A stretch of 64,000 bases of DNA from Leifsonia sp. Root4. Lineage in GTDB: Bacteria > Actinomycetota > Actinomycetes > Actinomycetales > Microbacteriaceae. The notes under the pieces are model-generated. The model was not told the origin of the DNA and made no database searches. It was given only the letters and a program-made list of their open reading frames with translations. The stretch covers positions 714,341-778,340 of the forward strand of contig NZ_LMDN01000003.1 of the NCBI RefSeq assembly GCF_001425085.1. Direction: 5' to 3'. A program made the translations under genes and the position numbers. Shown one piece after another: positions 1 through 11,947 of this stretch. Each line of letters starts with the position of its first letter. Within the stretch, counting starts at the first letter, position 1.

Positions 1-1166
1 AACTCGAGGCTGGCACCTCCGCCGGTCGAAATGTGACCAAACTGGTCATCGTTGAAATCGAGTGCGCGTACGGCTGCGGCTGAGTCGCCACCGCCGACGA
101 CGCTGAGGCCGGTGACCTCGGTGAGAGCCTCTGCAACCGTACGGGTACCTGCTGCGAAGGGGGCGAGCTCGAAGACGCCCATCGGGCCGTTCCAGAACAC
201 GGTCGTCGAGGCACGGATGACCTCGGCGAACCGCGCGGCGGTGTCCGGTCCGATGTCGAGCCCAAGTCCGGATGCACCGAACGGGGTGTCTTCGATGGCG
301 TCGGCCGGGCGCACCAGAACCTCGGCGTCCGCGCCGAACTTCGAGGCGACGACGACATCCGTCGGGATGACGATCTCAACGCCAAGACGCTCCGCCTCGG
401 CGAGGTAGCCCTTGACCGTGTCGATCTGGTCGACTTCGAGCAGGCTCGAGCCGACCTTGTGGCCGAGGGCCGCGAGGAAGGTGAAGAGCATGCCGCCGCC
501 GATGAGCAGCGAGTCGACGCGCGGCAACAGGTGGCCGATCACGCCGAGCTTGTCGGAGACCTTGGATCCGCCGAGGACGACGGCGTACGGCCGCTCGGGG
601 TTCTCGGTCAGGCGGTCGAGCACATCAAGCTCTGCGGCGATCAGCAGGCCGGCGGCGCTCGGAAGCAGCTCAGCCAGCTCGTAGACACTCGCCTGCTTGC
701 GGTGCACGACGCCGAAGCCGTCGGAGACGAGGGCGTCCCCGAACGCGGCGAGCTCGGCGGCGAAGGCCGCCCGCTCCTCCGCGACCTTGGAGGTCTCGCC
801 CGCGTTGAAACGCAGGTTCTCGAGAACGGCGATCTCGCCATCGGCGAGGCCGGCGACAGCGGCCTGCGCCGAAGCGCCGACCGTGTCGGTGGCGAAGGCG
901 ACAGGCTTGCCCAGCAGCTCGCCGAGACGGCGGGCGACGGGAGCGAGGCTGTAGCGCTCATCCGGTGCCCCCTCAGGGCGCCCGAGGTGTGAGACGACGC
1001 TCACGCGGGCACCCTGCGAGAGCAGAGCGTTGAGGGTGGGCAGAGACGCTCGCACACGGCCGTCGTCTGTGATCTGGCCGTCCTTCAGCGGAACGTTCAG
1101 GTCGCAGCGCACAATGACGTGCTTGCCTGCGAGCGGCCCGAGGGAATCAATCGTGCGCAGCGTCAC
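1..1166 (-). CDS. pgk: phosphoglycerate kinase, partial (C-terminus outside window)
   Basis: Glycolytic enzyme that transfers the acyl phosphate of 1,3-bisphosphoglycerate to ADP. Translating the minus strand from a GTG at 1166 gives an open frame of about 388 residues to the window edge. It contains the family motifs VRCDLNVPLKDG near residue 20, SHLGRPEG near 60, GGSKVSDK near 195, and ends in GGGASLE, which precedes the last stretch of the family. The start is 11 bp after the gap stop codon, with a purine-rich GGGTAGGG before it, so gap and pgk are co-transcribed. Only the final few dozen residues are missing. Confidence 0.96.
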   Translation of the reverse strand, partial: MTLRTIDSLGPLAGKHVIVRCDLNVPLKDGQITDDGRVRASLPTLNALLSQGARVSVVSHLGRPEGAPDERYSLAPVARRLGELLGKPVAFATDTVGASAQAAVAGLADGEIAVLENLRFNAGETSKVAEERAAFAAELAAFGDALVSDGFGVVHRKQASVYELAELLPSAAGLLIAAELDVLDRLTENPERPYAVVLGGSKVSDKLGVIGHLLPRVDSLLIGGGMLFTFLAALGHKVGSSLLEVDQIDTVKGYLAEAERLGVEIVIPTDVVVASKFGADAEVLVRPADAIEDTPFGASGLGLDIGPDTAARFAEVIRASTTVFWNGPMGVFELAPFAAGTRTVAEALTEVTGLSVVGGGDSAAAVRALDFNDDQFGHISTGGGASLE

Positions 1167-1177
1167 GCCCTACCCGC

Positions 1178-2281
<1,104 letters not shown>

Positions 2282-2908
2282 CTATGACAGTATCAGCAGC
2301 CCGTTGGTCTTTACGCGCGCGGCCTCGAAGCGTGCCTGCACGTTGGACCAGTCGACGATGTTCCAGAAGGCCTTGACGTAGTCGGCCCGAACATTGCGGT
2401 AGTCGAGGTAGTAGGCGTGCTCCCAGACATCGAGCATCAGCAGCGGAACCGTGCCGACGGCGAAGTTGGCCTGCTGGTCGAAGAACTGCTGGATGATCAG
2501 CTGCTGGCCGATCGAGTCCCAGGCCAGAACCGACCAGCCGGAGCCCTGCACACCGAGCGCGGTCGCGGTGAAGTGCGCCTGGAACTTCTCGAAGGAACCG
2601 AAGAAGTCGTCGATGGCGGCAGCGAGCTCGCCGACCGGCTTGTCGCCACCGTTCGGCGACATGTTGGTCCAGAAGATCGAGTGGTTGACGTGACCGCCGA
2701 GGTTGAAGGCGAGATCCTTCTGCAGCTTGTTGACGTTGGCCAGGTTGCCGTTGTCACGGGCCTCGGCGAGCTGTGCCAGCGCGGTGTTCGCACCGGTCAC
2801 GTACGCCTGGTGGTGCTTGCTGTGGTGCAACTCCATGATCGCACCGCTGATGCTCGGCTCGAGTGCCGAGTAGTCGTAGGCGAGTTCAGGCAGCGTGTAT
2901 TCAGCCAT
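2282..2908 (-). CDS. sodA: superoxide dismutase, Mn/Fe family
   Basis: Dismutates superoxide to oxygen and hydrogen peroxide. The 208-residue protein shows the N-terminal metal-ligand helix [11 protein letters not shown] (about residues 27-37), a second ligand region [10 protein letters not shown] near 75, and the signature DVWEHAYY near 160 carrying the last Asp and His ligands. The length is typical. The start has a clear Shine-Dalgarno, GAGGAGAAAATC before ATG. Whether it uses Mn, Fe or either cannot be decided by eye. A TAGACT -10 element lies 53 nt upstream of the start, so it probably has its own promoter separate from whiA. Confidence 0.96.
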   Translation of the reverse strand: MAEYTLPELAYDYSALEPSISGAIMELHHSKHHQAYVTGANTALAQLAEARDNGNLANVNKLQKDLAFNLGGHVNHSIFWTNMSPNGGDKPVGELAAAIDDFFGSFEKFQAHFTATALGVQGSGWSVLAWDSIGQQLIIQQFFDQQANFAVGTVPLLMLDVWEHAYYLDYRNVRADYVKAFWNIVDWSNVQARFEAARVKTNGLLILS

Positions 2909-2961
2909 TGATTTTCTCCTCTTTCGTGACCGCGAGATTCGCGACCGATTGCGACATTTTC

Positions 2962-2967
2962 AGTCTA
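2962..2967 (-). promoter_or_regulatory. -10 element of the sodA promoter
   Basis: TAGACT on the minus strand, between the whiA stop and the sodA start. The same hexamer is found before uvrA, uvrB, coaE, lgt and the HGxxPAAW gene. No convincing -35 is visible. It would give a leader of about 45 nt that contains the Shine-Dalgarno. Confidence 0.5.
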
Positions 2968-3012
2968 CTGATGGCAACCGTGGGGCCGCCGATACTGTTC
3001 CGCGCCTGTGGA

Positions 3013-4005
3013 TCACACGTCGTCTAGGTCGGCGGGCAGGTTGGCGTCGGTTCCCGGGATGCCGAGATCTGCTGCCTTCTTGTCTGCCATCGCGAGCAGT
3101 CGGCGGATGCGGCCGGCCACGGCGTCCTTGGTCATCGGCGGCTCTGCGTGGTGCCCGAGCTCGTCGAGGCTGGAATCGCGGAAGCGCAGTCGAAGCTCCC
3201 CCGCGTACTTCAGGTGGTCCGGGATGTCGGCGCCGAGGATCTCCATGGCGCGCTCGACCCTGGCGCATGCGGCGACGGCGGCCTGCGCGCTGCGGCGCAG
3301 GTTCGCGTCATCGAAGTTGACCAGGCGGTTCGCGGTGGCCCGCACCTCGCGGCGCTGGCGCAGCTCCTCCCAGTTGCGCACCGTCTGCTCGGCACCCATG
3401 TGCACGAGCATCGAGCTGATGGCGTCGCCGTCGCGGATCACAACGCGGTGGACTCCGCGCACCTCGCGGGCCTTCGCGGCGATGCCGAGGCGGCCGGCGG
3501 CTCCGACGAGGGCCATGGCGGCCTCGTTGCCCGGGCAGGTGATCTCCAGCGCTGCGGAGCGGCCGGGATCGGTCAGGGTGCCTGCTGCGAGGAACGCTCC
3601 GCGCCAGACGGCGGCGATCTCCTCGCGCGAGCCCGTGGTCAGGCGGTTCGGCAGGCCGCGGATCGGCCGACGGCGGGCGTCGAGCAGGCCGGTCTGGCGG
3701 GCGAGGGTCTCGCCTCCCTCCAGCACGCGGACGAGGTAGTTGTTGGTGCGGCGGAGCCCGGAGGCCGCGATCACCGAGACATCGCTGCGCACCCCGTAGA
3801 GTTCGGCGAGATCCTTGCGCACGCGGCGCGCGAGCACGGTTGAGTCGAGCTCGGATTCGACGGCGATGCGGCCGGAGATCATGTGCAGACCTCCGGAGAA
3901 GCGCAGGATCGTCGCGAGCTCGGCCGCCCGGACCGTGGTCTTTGCGACCTCGACCCGGGAGAGTTCTTCTTTAACGTCGGCGGTGAGAGCCAATCGTGTT
4001 TCCAT
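3013..4005 (-). CDS. whiA: WhiA, DNA-binding developmental/cell division regulator
   Basis: WhiA proteins combine a degenerate LAGLIDADG homing-endonuclease fold with a C-terminal helix-turn-helix; in streptomycetes they act with WhiB in sporulation septation, and in other Gram-positives they affect division. The 330-residue product has the conserved N-terminus [40 protein letters not shown], and the C-terminal HTH region [15 protein letters not shown] to [16 protein letters not shown]. The ATG at 4005 was chosen because the protein then begins [11 protein letters not shown]; an in-frame TTG five codons upstream has no better ribosome site. It follows rapZ by 46 bp, and the gene usually found between them (yvcK) is absent. 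Confidence 0.95.
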   Translation of the reverse strand: METRLALTADVKEELSRVEVAKTTVRAAELATILRFSGGLHMISGRIAVESELDSTVLARRVRKDLAELYGVRSDVSVIAASGLRRTNNYLVRVLEGGETLARQTGLLDARRRPIRGLPNRLTTGSREEIAAVWRGAFLAAGTLTDPGRSAALEITCPGNEAAMALVGAAGRLGIAAKAREVRGVHRVVIRDGDAISSMLVHMGAEQTVRNWEELRQRREVRATANRLVNFDDANLRRSAQAAVAACARVERAMEILGADIPDHLKYAGELRLRFRDSSLDELGHHAEPPMTKDAVAGRIRRLLAMADKKAADLGIPGTDANLPADLDDV

Positions 4006-4051
4006 TCTTTGCAGTGCCAAAAGGCGTGGACAGGCAGCCGGGTGCGGCTGC

Positions 4052-4927
4052 CTATTCGCGTCCGAGGTCCCGATGCCTCACGCTCACTGCCACCCGGGGA
4101 AGGGCGCCGATCAATGTCGACAGCTCCTTCACCATGGCGACGGAGCGGTGCTTGCCGCCGGTGCAACCGACGGCAATCGTGACGTGACGTTTATTCTCGC
4201 GCTGGTAGCCGGCGAGCACTGGCTCGAGTGCGGCTGCGTAGCGTTCGAGGAATTCTTGGGCGCCCGGCTGACCGAGCACGTAATCGGCGACATCGCCGTC
4301 GAGGCCGGTGTGCGGGCGCAGCTCCGGCACCCAGAACGGATTGGGGAGGAAGCGGGCGTCGGCCACCATATCGGCATCCGTCGGAACGCCGTACTTGAAA
4401 CCGAAGCTCAGCAGCGTCACGCTCACGCCGGCGATGTCATGCTCTGAGAATCGTTCCCGCGTTGCCGTCGCCAGCTGGTGGATGTTCAGCTCGGTGGTGT
4501 CGATGAGGATGTCGCTCGCCCCGCGGATCGCCGCGATGCGCGCCCGCTCGGCCGCGATGCCATCCAGGAGCGTGCCATCGCCCTGCAGTGGGTGGGGCCT
4601 GCGCACAGACTCGAAGCGGCGCACCAGCACGTCGTCCGAGGCGTCGAGGAAGACGACGCGCAGCTCAGTTCCGCCGGCGCGGAGCGCCTGGATGATCTCC
4701 TGCAGCTCGGAGAAGAAGTTGCCACCGCGGATGTCGACGACCGCCGCGATCTTGGGCAGGCTCGATCCGGCGCGCCCCGCAAGATCCACGAAGGGGCGCA
4801 GCATCTGCGGGGGGAGGTTGTCGACAACGTACCAACCGAGGTCTTCAAGAGCGTTCGCTACGGTCGAACGACCGGCTCCGGACATTCCCGTGACGATCAG
4901 CATCTCGTGCTGCCGGGCATCCGCCAT
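4052..4927 (-). CDS. rapZ: RapZ/YvcJ family nucleotide-binding protein
   Basis: P-loop NTPase family; the E. coli member is an RNA adaptor for glmZ decay that senses glucosamine-6-phosphate, whereas the function in actinobacteria is not settled. The 291-residue protein has a Walker [10 protein letters not shown] (residues 14-22), VVDNLPP near 34, the conserved block [20 protein letters not shown] near 175, and the C-terminal metabolite-binding signature [13 protein letters not shown] near 255. The Shine-Dalgarno GAAGGTGAG precedes the ATG. It lies between uvrC and whiA, as in many actinobacteria. A TAGAGT box upstream suggests a promoter downstream of uvrC. Confidence 0.93.
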   Translation of the reverse strand: MADARQHEMLIVTGMSGAGRSTVANALEDLGWYVVDNLPPQMLRPFVDLAGRAGSSLPKIAAVVDIRGGNFFSELQEIIQALRAGGTELRVVFLDASDDVLVRRFESVRRPHPLQGDGTLLDGIAAERARIAAIRGASDILIDTTELNIHQLATATRERFSEHDIAGVSVTLLSFGFKYGVPTDADMVADARFLPNPFWVPELRPHTGLDGDVADYVLGQPGAQEFLERYAAALEPVLAGYQRENKRHVTIAVGCTGGKHRSVAMVKELSTLIGALPRVAVSVRHRDLGRE

Positions 4928-4962
4928 GGCAGATTCTCACCTTCGGTAGAAGAACTGGTGGG

Positions 4963-4968
4963 ACTCTA
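4963..4968 (-). promoter_or_regulatory. -10 element of the rapZ-whiA promoter
   Basis: TAGAGT (TANNNT form) on the minus strand in the 62-bp gap between uvrC and rapZ, 35 nt before the rapZ start codon. This leaves room for the Shine-Dalgarno in the leader. No -35 element was recognised. Confidence 0.4.
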
Positions 4969-4989
4969 GCCTACCGAGCGCCGAGCGGT

Positions 4990-6867
4990 TCAGGCACGCA
5001 AGTGCTGGTGGATCGCCTGCGCGAGTGCCGGGCCGACCCCGCGAACCTCGGCAATCGCCTCGGGGCTGGCCTGTTTCAGCTGCGAGACGGAGCCGAAATG
5101 CTTCAGCAGCACGGAGACCCTGGCCGGGCCGAGCCCGGGGATCTCGCCGAGCACGGAGTTGATGTCCCGCTTGCGGCTCGCCCGTTGGTGCGTGATGGCG
5201 AAGCGGTGCGCCTCGTCGCGGATGCGCTGGAACAGGAACAATGCGTCACTGTTGCGCGGCAGGATCACCGGGTAGTCGGAGTCGGGCAGCCAGATCTCCT
5301 CCAGCCGCTTGGCGATTCCGCAGAGTTGGATTCCCTGCACGCCAGACTCCCGCAGCGCGCGCGCGGCGGCCTCCACCTGCGGCTGCCCGCCATCGACGAT
5401 GAGCAGATTCGGCGGGTAACTGAACCGGCGGCGCTTCTCCCCCGCGCTCTCCTCCGCTGCGGGATCGGCAGCCGGCTCGGCGGCCTCCTCGCGCAGGTGC
5501 GCCAGCCGCCTGGTGAGCGTGCGATAGATCGAATCGGTGTCGTCTGTGGATTCGGGGATGTTGAAGCGCCGGTACTGGTCCTTGCGCGGCAGCCCGTCCT
5601 CGAACACGACCATGCTCGCGACGATGTTGGTCCCGCCGAGGTGCGACACGTCGTAGCACTCCATGCGCAGCGGCGCCTCCGTCATCCCGAGCGCCTCCTG
5701 GATGTCTTCGAGCGCCTTGGAGCGGGCCGTGAAGTCGGAGCTGCGCCGCGTCTTGTAGAGCATCAGCGAGTGGGCGGCATTCTGCGTCGCCGTGGCCAAA
5801 AGCGCCGCCTTCTCGCCGCGTTGTGCCGCGCGCACCTGCACCTTGGCTCCGGCCATTCCCCGCAGCCACTCCTCGAGGGCTGCGGCGTCGTCCGGCAGCT
5901 CGGGAACGACGATCTCCCGCGGCGGTGGGTTGTTCTCGTTGTAGACGGTCTGCACGATCGAGTCGACGAGTTCTCCCATCGACGCGTCGAGGCCCTTGTC
6001 GACGACCCAGCCGCGCACACCGCGGATGCGGCCGCCGCGCACGACGAATTGCTGCACGGCCGCGGCGAGTTCATCGTGCACGATGCCGAAGAGGTCGATG
6101 TCGACGGAGTCACGCAGCACGACGGCGCTCTTCTCGAGCACCGCCTCAAGGGCCGCGACCTGGTCGCGCCTCTTCGCCGCGAGCTCGAAGTTCATCACGG
6201 CGGATGCCGCCTTCATCTCCTGGGTGAGCTCGTTGATCAGCTTGCGGTCCTGGCTGCCCATGAAGCTGACGAAACGTTTGACGATCTCGCGGTGTTCCTC
6301 GATGCTGACGAGCCCAGAGCACGGCCCGAAGCAACGACCGATCTGGCCGGCGAAGCACGGCTTTCCCGACTGCATGGCGCGCTTGTAGTCGGAGTCCTTG
6401 CAGGTGCGGATCGGGAATGCCTTGAGCATCAGCTCGATGGTGTCGTAGACCGCCCACACCTTGGGGTACGGCCCGAAGTACCTGGCGCCCTTGATGCCCG
6501 TTGTACGCGTGACCAGGGCGCGCGGCGCCTCCTCGGCGAGGGTGACGGCCAGGTAGGGGTAGGACTTGTCGTCCTTGAACATGACGTTGAACGGCGGATC
6601 GAATTCCTTGATCCAGTGGAACTCGAGCTGCAGCGCCTCGACCTCGCTGCCGACGACCGTCCATTCGACGCTCGTCGCCGTCGTCACCATGCGCCTGGTG
6701 CGCTCGTGCAGGCTCTCCAATGGCGCGAAGTAGTTGCTGAGGCGCGCGCGCAGGTTCTTCGCCTTGCCGACGTAGAGCACCCGCGAATTCTGGTCGCGGA
6801 AGCGGTAGACCCCCGGCTCGGTGGGGATCTCCCCCGTCTTCGGCCGGTAACTCAGCACATTCGCCAT
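4990..6867 (-). CDS. uvrC: excinuclease ABC subunit C
   Basis: Makes the two incisions flanking a lesion in nucleotide excision repair. The 625-residue protein has the N-terminal GIY-YIG nuclease domain ([20 protein letters not shown], about residues 19-38), a UVR domain contacting UvrB near 205-240, the RNase H-like endonuclease domain ([20 protein letters not shown] near 400) and a C-terminal tandem helix-hairpin-helix ending [16 protein letters not shown]...[10 protein letters not shown]. The start is 16 bp downstream of the uvrA stop, so it is expected to be co-transcribed with uvrA. Confidence 0.97.
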   Translation of the reverse strand: MANVLSYRPKTGEIPTEPGVYRFRDQNSRVLYVGKAKNLRARLSNYFAPLESLHERTRRMVTTATSVEWTVVGSEVEALQLEFHWIKEFDPPFNVMFKDDKSYPYLAVTLAEEAPRALVTRTTGIKGARYFGPYPKVWAVYDTIELMLKAFPIRTCKDSDYKRAMQSGKPCFAGQIGRCFGPCSGLVSIEEHREIVKRFVSFMGSQDRKLINELTQEMKAASAVMNFELAAKRRDQVAALEAVLEKSAVVLRDSVDIDLFGIVHDELAAAVQQFVVRGGRIRGVRGWVVDKGLDASMGELVDSIVQTVYNENNPPPREIVVPELPDDAAALEEWLRGMAGAKVQVRAAQRGEKAALLATATQNAAHSLMLYKTRRSSDFTARSKALEDIQEALGMTEAPLRMECYDVSHLGGTNIVASMVVFEDGLPRKDQYRRFNIPESTDDTDSIYRTLTRRLAHLREEAAEPAADPAAEESAGEKRRRFSYPPNLLIVDGGQPQVEAAARALRESGVQGIQLCGIAKRLEEIWLPDSDYPVILPRNSDALFLFQRIRDEAHRFAITHQRASRKRDINSVLGEIPGLGPARVSVLLKHFGSVSQLKQASPEAIAEVRGVGPALAQAIHQHLRA

Positions 6868-6883
6868 CGATGGACCGCGTCGC

Positions 6884-9790
6884 TCAGCCCGCGATCGCCG
6901 CGGCCCGGCGATCCGCTGATGCGACGTCCGCCGCGAGGACTTCTTTCAGGAACACACCGGTATGGCTCTTCTTGTTCGCGGCGACCTGCTCCGGGGTGCC
7001 CGTCGCGATGACCTTGCCGCCGCCAGAGCCGCCCTCCGGCCCGAGGTCGAGGACCCAGTCCGCGCTCTTGATCACGTCGAGGTTGTGCTCGATGACGATC
7101 ACGGTGTTGCCCTTGTCGACGAGGCCGTTGAGCACGATGAGGAGCTTGCGCACGTCTTCGAAGTGCAGGCCGGTCGTCGGCTCGTCGAGCACGTAGACGC
7201 TGCGCCCGTTGGAGCGCTTCTGCAGCTCCGTGGCGAGCTTGACACGCTGCGCCTCACCGCCGGAGAGGGTCGTGGCGCTCTGGCCGAGCGTCACATAGCC
7301 GAGGCCGACCTCGACGAGCGTCTTCAGATAGCGGTGGATCGCCGAGATCGGTTCGAAGAACTCGGCGGCCTCGCTGATCGGCATCTGCAGCACCTCGGCG
7401 ATGTTCTTGCCCTTGTAGTGCACGGTCAGGGTGTCGCGGTTGTAGCGCGCACCGTGGCAGACCTCGCAGTCGACGTAGACGTCGGGCAGGAAGTTCATCT
7501 CGATCTTGATGGTGCCGTCGCCGGAGCACGCCTCGCAGCGGCCCCCCTTGACGTTGAAGCTGAAGCGGCCGGGCAGGTAGCCTCGCGTCTTCGCCTCGAT
7601 CGTCTCGGCGAAGAGGTTGCGGATGCGGTCGAAGACGCCCGTGTACGTGGCGGGGTTCGACCGGGGAGTGCGACCGATCGGGGCCTGGTCGACGTGGATC
7701 ACCTTGTCGAGGTGGTCGAGGCCCGTGACCCTGGTGTGCTTGCCAGGCAGCTTGCGGGCGCCGTTGAGCTTGTTGGCGAGCACACGGTAGAGGATGTCGT
7801 TGACGAGCGAGGACTTGCCGGATCCGCTCACGCCGGTGACGGCCGTGAAGGTGCCGAGCGGGAAGTCGGCGCTCACCTTGCGGAGGTTGTTCGCCTGCGC
7901 GCCGATGACGGAGATCTGACGCTCCGGATCGATGGGGCGACGGGTGTGCGGGGTGACGATCTGCCGTCTGCCTGCCAGGTAATCGCCGGTGAGCGACTCC
8001 GGGTTGGCGAGCAGCGCGTCGTAGGAGCCGGAGTGCACGACCCGGCCGCCGTTGACGCCGGCGCCCGGCCCGATGTCGACGATCCAGTCGGCGGTGCGGA
8101 TCGTGTCCTCGTCGTGTTCGACGACGATCAGCGTGTTGCCGAGGTCGCGGAGCGCGACGAGTGTCTCGATCAGGCGACGGTTGTCACGCTGGTGCAGTCC
8201 GATGCTCGGTTCGTCGAGCACGTAGAGAACACCGGTCAGGCCGGAACCGATCTGGGTGGCCAGGCGGATGCGCTGCGCCTCACCGCCGGAGAGCGTTGCC
8301 GCGGCACGGGCGAGGTTCAGGTAGTTGAGGCCGACCTTGACCAGGAAGTCGAGGCGCAGCTTGATCTCGCGCAACACCTGCGCCGCGATCGCCTGCTCGC
8401 GATCGGTGAGTTCGAGCTTGTCCATGAAGCTGCGGGCATCGCTGAGGCTGAGCTCACAGACATCCGCGATGCTCTCCCCGTGGATGTGCACGGCGAGCAC
8501 CTCCGGCTTGAGCCGCTTGCCGTTGCAGACCTGGCAGGCCACCTCGCGCAGGTACTCGGCCCAGCGGGCACGCTGGTTGTCGGTCTCCGCCTGGGCGTAC
8601 TGCCGCTCAATGTAGGGAACGACGCCCTCGAAGCCGGAGGTGTAGCTCACCTCACGGCCGTAGCGGTTCTTCCACTTCACCTTGACCTCGAAGTTGTCGC
8701 CGTTCATCACGGCGGCGCGCACGTCGGCCGGCAGCTTCTGCCACGGGGTCGTGAGGTCGAAGTCGAGGTCGCGGGCGAGACCCTCGAGCAGCTTCTCGTA
8801 GTAACTGAAGAGCCCCTTGCCCTGCGTCGTCCACGGCAGGATGACGCCCTCGGCGATGCTGAGCTCCGGGTCGCCGAGCAGCAGGTCCTCATCGACCGAC
8901 ATGCGCGTGCCGAGGCCGGAGCACTCGGGGCAGGCGCCGAATGGGGCGTTGAACGAGAAGGTGCGCGGTTCGATCTCGGTGAGCTGGATCGGGTGGTTGT
9001 TCGGGCAGGAGAGCTTCTCAGAGAAGGTCTGCCACGCCTCATCGCCCTCTTTGTCGACGAAATTGATGCGCACGAGGCCGTCGGTCAGCCGCAGCGCGGT
9101 CTCGAGCGAGTCGGTGAGGCGGCTGAGCAGCTCGTCGGCGGCGACGAGACGGTCGACGACGACCGAGATGTCGTGCCTGATCTGCTTCTTCAGCGTCGGC
9201 GGCTCGGAGAGCTGGATCTGCTCGCCATCGACGATGGCGCGGGAGTAACCGGATGCGGCGAGCTCCTTGAACAGGTCGACGAACTCGCCCTTCTTCTGCG
9301 AGACGATGGGGCTCAGCACCTGGTACCGGGTGCCCTCCGGCAGCTCCATGAGCTGGTCGGCGATCTGCTGCACCGTCTGGCGCTGGATCTTCTCGCCGCA
9401 GACGGCGCAGTGCGGAACGCCGACGCGAGCCCAGAGCAGGCGCATGTAGTCGTAGATCTCGGTGATGGTGCCGACGGTGGAGCGCGGGTTGCGGTTCGTC
9501 GACTTCTGATCGATCGAGACGGCGGGGCTCAGGCCCTCGATGAAGTCGACGTCGGGCCGGTCCACCTGCCCGAGGAACTGGCGCGCGTATGCCGAGAGCG
9601 ACTCGACGTAGCGGCGCTGACCCTCGGCGAAGATCGTGTCGAATGCGAGCGAGGACTTCCCCGAGCCGGAGAGGCCGGTGAAGACCACGAGCGAGTCGCG
9701 CGGGATCTCCAGATCGACATTGTGGAGGTTGTGCACGCGGGCGCCGCGAACACTCAGCTTGGACGTGGATTCGACTCGAGAAACTGACAC
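6884..9790 (-). CDS. uvrA: excinuclease ABC subunit A
   Basis: Damage-recognition ATPase of nucleotide excision repair; a dimer loads UvrB. The 968-residue protein has two ABC ATPase modules, with Walker [15 protein letters not shown] near residue 39 and [14 protein letters not shown] near 645, paired ABC signatures [13 protein letters not shown] and [13 protein letters not shown], and zinc-binding motifs including [10 protein letters not shown]...[10 protein letters not shown] near 745. The GTG start at 9790 is supported by a TAGACT box exactly 6 nt upstream, implying a leaderless transcript. A LexA-like box overlaps the -35 region, consistent with SOS control. Confidence 0.97.
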   Translation of the reverse strand: MSVSRVESTSKLSVRGARVHNLHNVDLEIPRDSLVVFTGLSGSGKSSLAFDTIFAEGQRRYVESLSAYARQFLGQVDRPDVDFIEGLSPAVSIDQKSTNRNPRSTVGTITEIYDYMRLLWARVGVPHCAVCGEKIQRQTVQQIADQLMELPEGTRYQVLSPIVSQKKGEFVDLFKELAASGYSRAIVDGEQIQLSEPPTLKKQIRHDISVVVDRLVAADELLSRLTDSLETALRLTDGLVRINFVDKEGDEAWQTFSEKLSCPNNHPIQLTEIEPRTFSFNAPFGACPECSGLGTRMSVDEDLLLGDPELSIAEGVILPWTTQGKGLFSYYEKLLEGLARDLDFDLTTPWQKLPADVRAAVMNGDNFEVKVKWKNRYGREVSYTSGFEGVVPYIERQYAQAETDNQRARWAEYLREVACQVCNGKRLKPEVLAVHIHGESIADVCELSLSDARSFMDKLELTDREQAIAAQVLREIKLRLDFLVKVGLNYLNLARAAATLSGGEAQRIRLATQIGSGLTGVLYVLDEPSIGLHQRDNRRLIETLVALRDLGNTLIVVEHDEDTIRTADWIVDIGPGAGVNGGRVVHSGSYDALLANPESLTGDYLAGRRQIVTPHTRRPIDPERQISVIGAQANNLRKVSADFPLGTFTAVTGVSGSGKSSLVNDILYRVLANKLNGARKLPGKHTRVTGLDHLDKVIHVDQAPIGRTPRSNPATYTGVFDRIRNLFAETIEAKTRGYLPGRFSFNVKGGRCEACSGDGTIKIEMNFLPDVYVDCEVCHGARYNRDTLTVHYKGKNIAEVLQMPISEAAEFFEPISAIHRYLKTLVEVGLGYVTLGQSATTLSGGEAQRVKLATELQKRSNGRSVYVLDEPTTGLHFEDVRKLLIVLNGLVDKGNTVIVIEHNLDVIKSADWVLDLGPEGGSGGGKVIATGTPEQVAANKKSHTGVFLKEVLAADVASADRRAAAIAG

Positions 9791-9796
9791 CAGACG

Positions 9797-9802
9797 AGTC
9801 TA
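9797..9802 (-). promoter_or_regulatory. leaderless -10 element of uvrA
   Basis: TAGACT followed by CGTCTG and the GTG start. Transcription 6-7 nt downstream of a TANNNT box would begin at or next to the start codon, so the mRNA would have no ribosome binding site. It is the same arrangement as at uvrB and coaE. Confidence 0.6.
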
Positions 9803-9819
9803 CGAGAAAAGCAGGGAAT

Positions 9820-9835
9820 TCGAAGACTCGTTCTA
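9820..9835 (-). promoter_or_regulatory. LexA (SOS) box upstream of uvrA
   Basis: The plus strand reads TCGAAGACTCGTTCTA. The Gram-positive/actinobacterial LexA operator is TCGAAC-N4-GTTCGA; each half-site here differs at one position, giving 10 of 12 matches with correct N4 spacing. It covers the expected -35 region, about 17 bp from the TAGACT -10 box, which is where a repressor would block polymerase. Identified by reading only. Confidence 0.55.
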
Positions 9836-9868
9836 CACGCTCGCGGCGAACACTCAGCCCTCACGGGA

Positions 9869-11935
9869 TCAGTCGAGGTGGCCGGCCTTCTCCATCTGGC
9901 GGAGCTCCCGCTTGATCTCGGAGAGTTCGTCGCGGAGGCGGGCCGCCAGCTCGAATTTGAGCTCCCCCGCCGCCTGCAGCATCTGCTCATTGAGATCGGC
10001 GATCAGCGACTCCAGCTCGTTGCCGCCGGCCGAGGCGATTCCCTCCCGGCGCAGATTCGGCACAGGCGACTTCTTGCGGCCCTCGCGCCCGGCCAGGAGC
10101 TCGGCGGTGTCGGCCTCCTCGCGCGCCAGCACGTCGGTGATGTCGGCGATGCGCTTTCGCAGCGGCTGCGGATCGATGCCGTTGGCCAGGTTGTACGCGA
10201 CCTGCTTCTCGCGGCGCCTCGTCGTCTCCTCGATGGCCTTCGCCATCGAGTCGGTGACGCGGTCGGCGTACATGTGCACCTCGCCGGAGACGTTACGGGC
10301 CGCACGGCCGATCGTCTGGATGAGCGAGGTCGCCGAGCGCAGGAAGCCTTCCTTGTCGGCGTCGAGGATCGCCACGAGCGAGACCTCTGGCAGGTCGAGG
10401 CCCTCACGGAGCAGGTTGATGCCGACGAGAACGTCGTAGACGCCCTGGCGCAGCTCGGTGAGCAGCTCGACGCGGCGGAGGGTGTCGACGTCCGAGTGCA
10501 GGTAACGCACCCGAACACCGGATTCTGTGAAGAAGTCGGTGAGCTCCTCGGCCATCTTCTTGGTCAGAGTCGTGACGAGCACACGCTCGTCCTTGGCCGC
10601 GCGCAGGCGGATCTCCTCGAGCAGGTCATCGATCTGGCCCTTGCTCGGCTTCAGCACGATGGCGGGGTCGATGAGACCGGTCGGGCGGATGATCTGTTCG
10701 ACGATGCCGTCGGCGATGCCCATCTCGTACTTGCCCGGCGTCGCCGAGAGGTACACGGTCTGGCCGACGCGGTTCTTGAACTCGTTGAACTTGAGCGGCC
10801 GGTTGTCGAGGGCGCTCGGCAGCCGGAATCCGTGCTCGACGAGAGTGCGCTTGCGCGAGGAGTCCCCCTCGTACATGGCACCGATCTGCGGAACCGTCAC
10901 GTGCGACTCATCGATGACGACGAGGAAGTCGTCGGGAAAGTAGTCGAGAAGGCAGTGCGGGGCCTCGCCGACGGCACGCTGGTCGATGTGCCGCGAGTAG
11001 TTCTCGATGCCGGAGCAGAAGCCGATCTGTTCCATCATCTCGAGGTCGAAGTTCGTGCGCATGCGCAGCCGTTGGGCCTCAAGCAGCTTGCCCTCGCGCT
11101 CGAGCTGCGCCAGACGCCACTCGAGCTCCTCGCGGATCGTCACGATGGCCTTCTGCATCACCTCGGTGCTTGCGACGTAGTGCGAACCGGGGAAGACGGC
11201 GATGGAGTCGAGCTTGCGCACGACGTCGCCGGTGAGCGGATGCAGGCTGTAGAGCGCCTCGATCTCGTCGCCGAACATCTCGATGCGGATCGCGAGTTCT
11301 TCGTACATTGGGATGATCTCGATGGTGTCGCCGCGCACCCGGAAGTTTCCGCGGGAGAAGTCGATGTCGTTGCGCTGGTACTGCATCGAGACGAACTTGC
11401 GCACGAGCCAGTCGCGACTCACCTTCTGGCCCACCTGCAGAGCCACCATGGCGTTCATGTACTCGTCCGGCGTGCCGAGTCCGTATATGCAGGACACGGT
11501 CGACACCACGATCACGTCGCGCCGGCTGAGCAGCGAGTTCGTCGTGGAGTGGCGCAGGCGTTCGACCTCGGCGTTGACCGAGCTGTCCTTCTCGATGAAG
11601 GTGTCCGTCTGCGGCACGTACGCCTCTGGCTGGTAGTAGTCGTAGTACGACACGAAGTACTCAACGGCGTTGTTCGGCATCAGCTCGCGGAACTCGTTGG
11701 CCAGCTGGGCGGCGAGGGTCTTGTTGTGCGCGAGCACCAGCGTCGGGCGCTGGACGGCCTCGATCAGCCACGCGGTGGTCGCCGACTTTCCCGTTCCGGT
11801 TGCACCGAGCAGCACGACGTCCGTCTCACCGGCGTTGATGCGGGCGGAGAGGTCGGCGATCGCGCCGGGCTGGTCACCGCTCGGTGTGTAGTCGCTGACG
11901 ACCTCGAACGGGCGAACGGCGCGGGTGGGTTCCAT
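9869..11935 (-). CDS. uvrB: excinuclease ABC subunit B
   Basis: Helicase-fold protein that verifies damage and recruits UvrC. The 688-residue product has Walker [16 protein letters not shown] near residue 42, the beta-hairpin [12 protein letters not shown] near 95, the DEAD-like VVIDESHV near 340, helicase motifs V and VI ([28 protein letters not shown]) and a C-terminal UVR domain ([11 protein letters not shown]). The ATG at 11935 follows a TAGACT box by 6 nt, so the gene is probably leaderless. The stop is 78 bp upstream of uvrA, and uvrA has its own promoter. Confidence 0.97.
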   Translation of the reverse strand: MEPTRAVRPFEVVSDYTPSGDQPGAIADLSARINAGETDVVLLGATGTGKSATTAWLIEAVQRPTLVLAHNKTLAAQLANEFRELMPNNAVEYFVSYYDYYQPEAYVPQTDTFIEKDSSVNAEVERLRHSTTNSLLSRRDVIVVSTVSCIYGLGTPDEYMNAMVALQVGQKVSRDWLVRKFVSMQYQRNDIDFSRGNFRVRGDTIEIIPMYEELAIRIEMFGDEIEALYSLHPLTGDVVRKLDSIAVFPGSHYVASTEVMQKAIVTIREELEWRLAQLEREGKLLEAQRLRMRTNFDLEMMEQIGFCSGIENYSRHIDQRAVGEAPHCLLDYFPDDFLVVIDESHVTVPQIGAMYEGDSSRKRTLVEHGFRLPSALDNRPLKFNEFKNRVGQTVYLSATPGKYEMGIADGIVEQIIRPTGLIDPAIVLKPSKGQIDDLLEEIRLRAAKDERVLVTTLTKKMAEELTDFFTESGVRVRYLHSDVDTLRRVELLTELRQGVYDVLVGINLLREGLDLPEVSLVAILDADKEGFLRSATSLIQTIGRAARNVSGEVHMYADRVTDSMAKAIEETTRRREKQVAYNLANGIDPQPLRKRIADITDVLAREEADTAELLAGREGRKKSPVPNLRREGIASAGGNELESLIADLNEQMLQAAGELKFELAARLRDELSEIKRELRQMEKAGHLD

Positions 11936-11941
11936 GGATCA

Positions 11942-11947
11942 AGTCTA
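11942..11947 (-). promoter_or_regulatory. leaderless -10 element of uvrB
   Basis: TAGACT, then TGATCC, then the ATG of uvrB. It lies in the 9-bp gap after the coaE stop codon and overlaps that stop. Confidence 0.55.
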
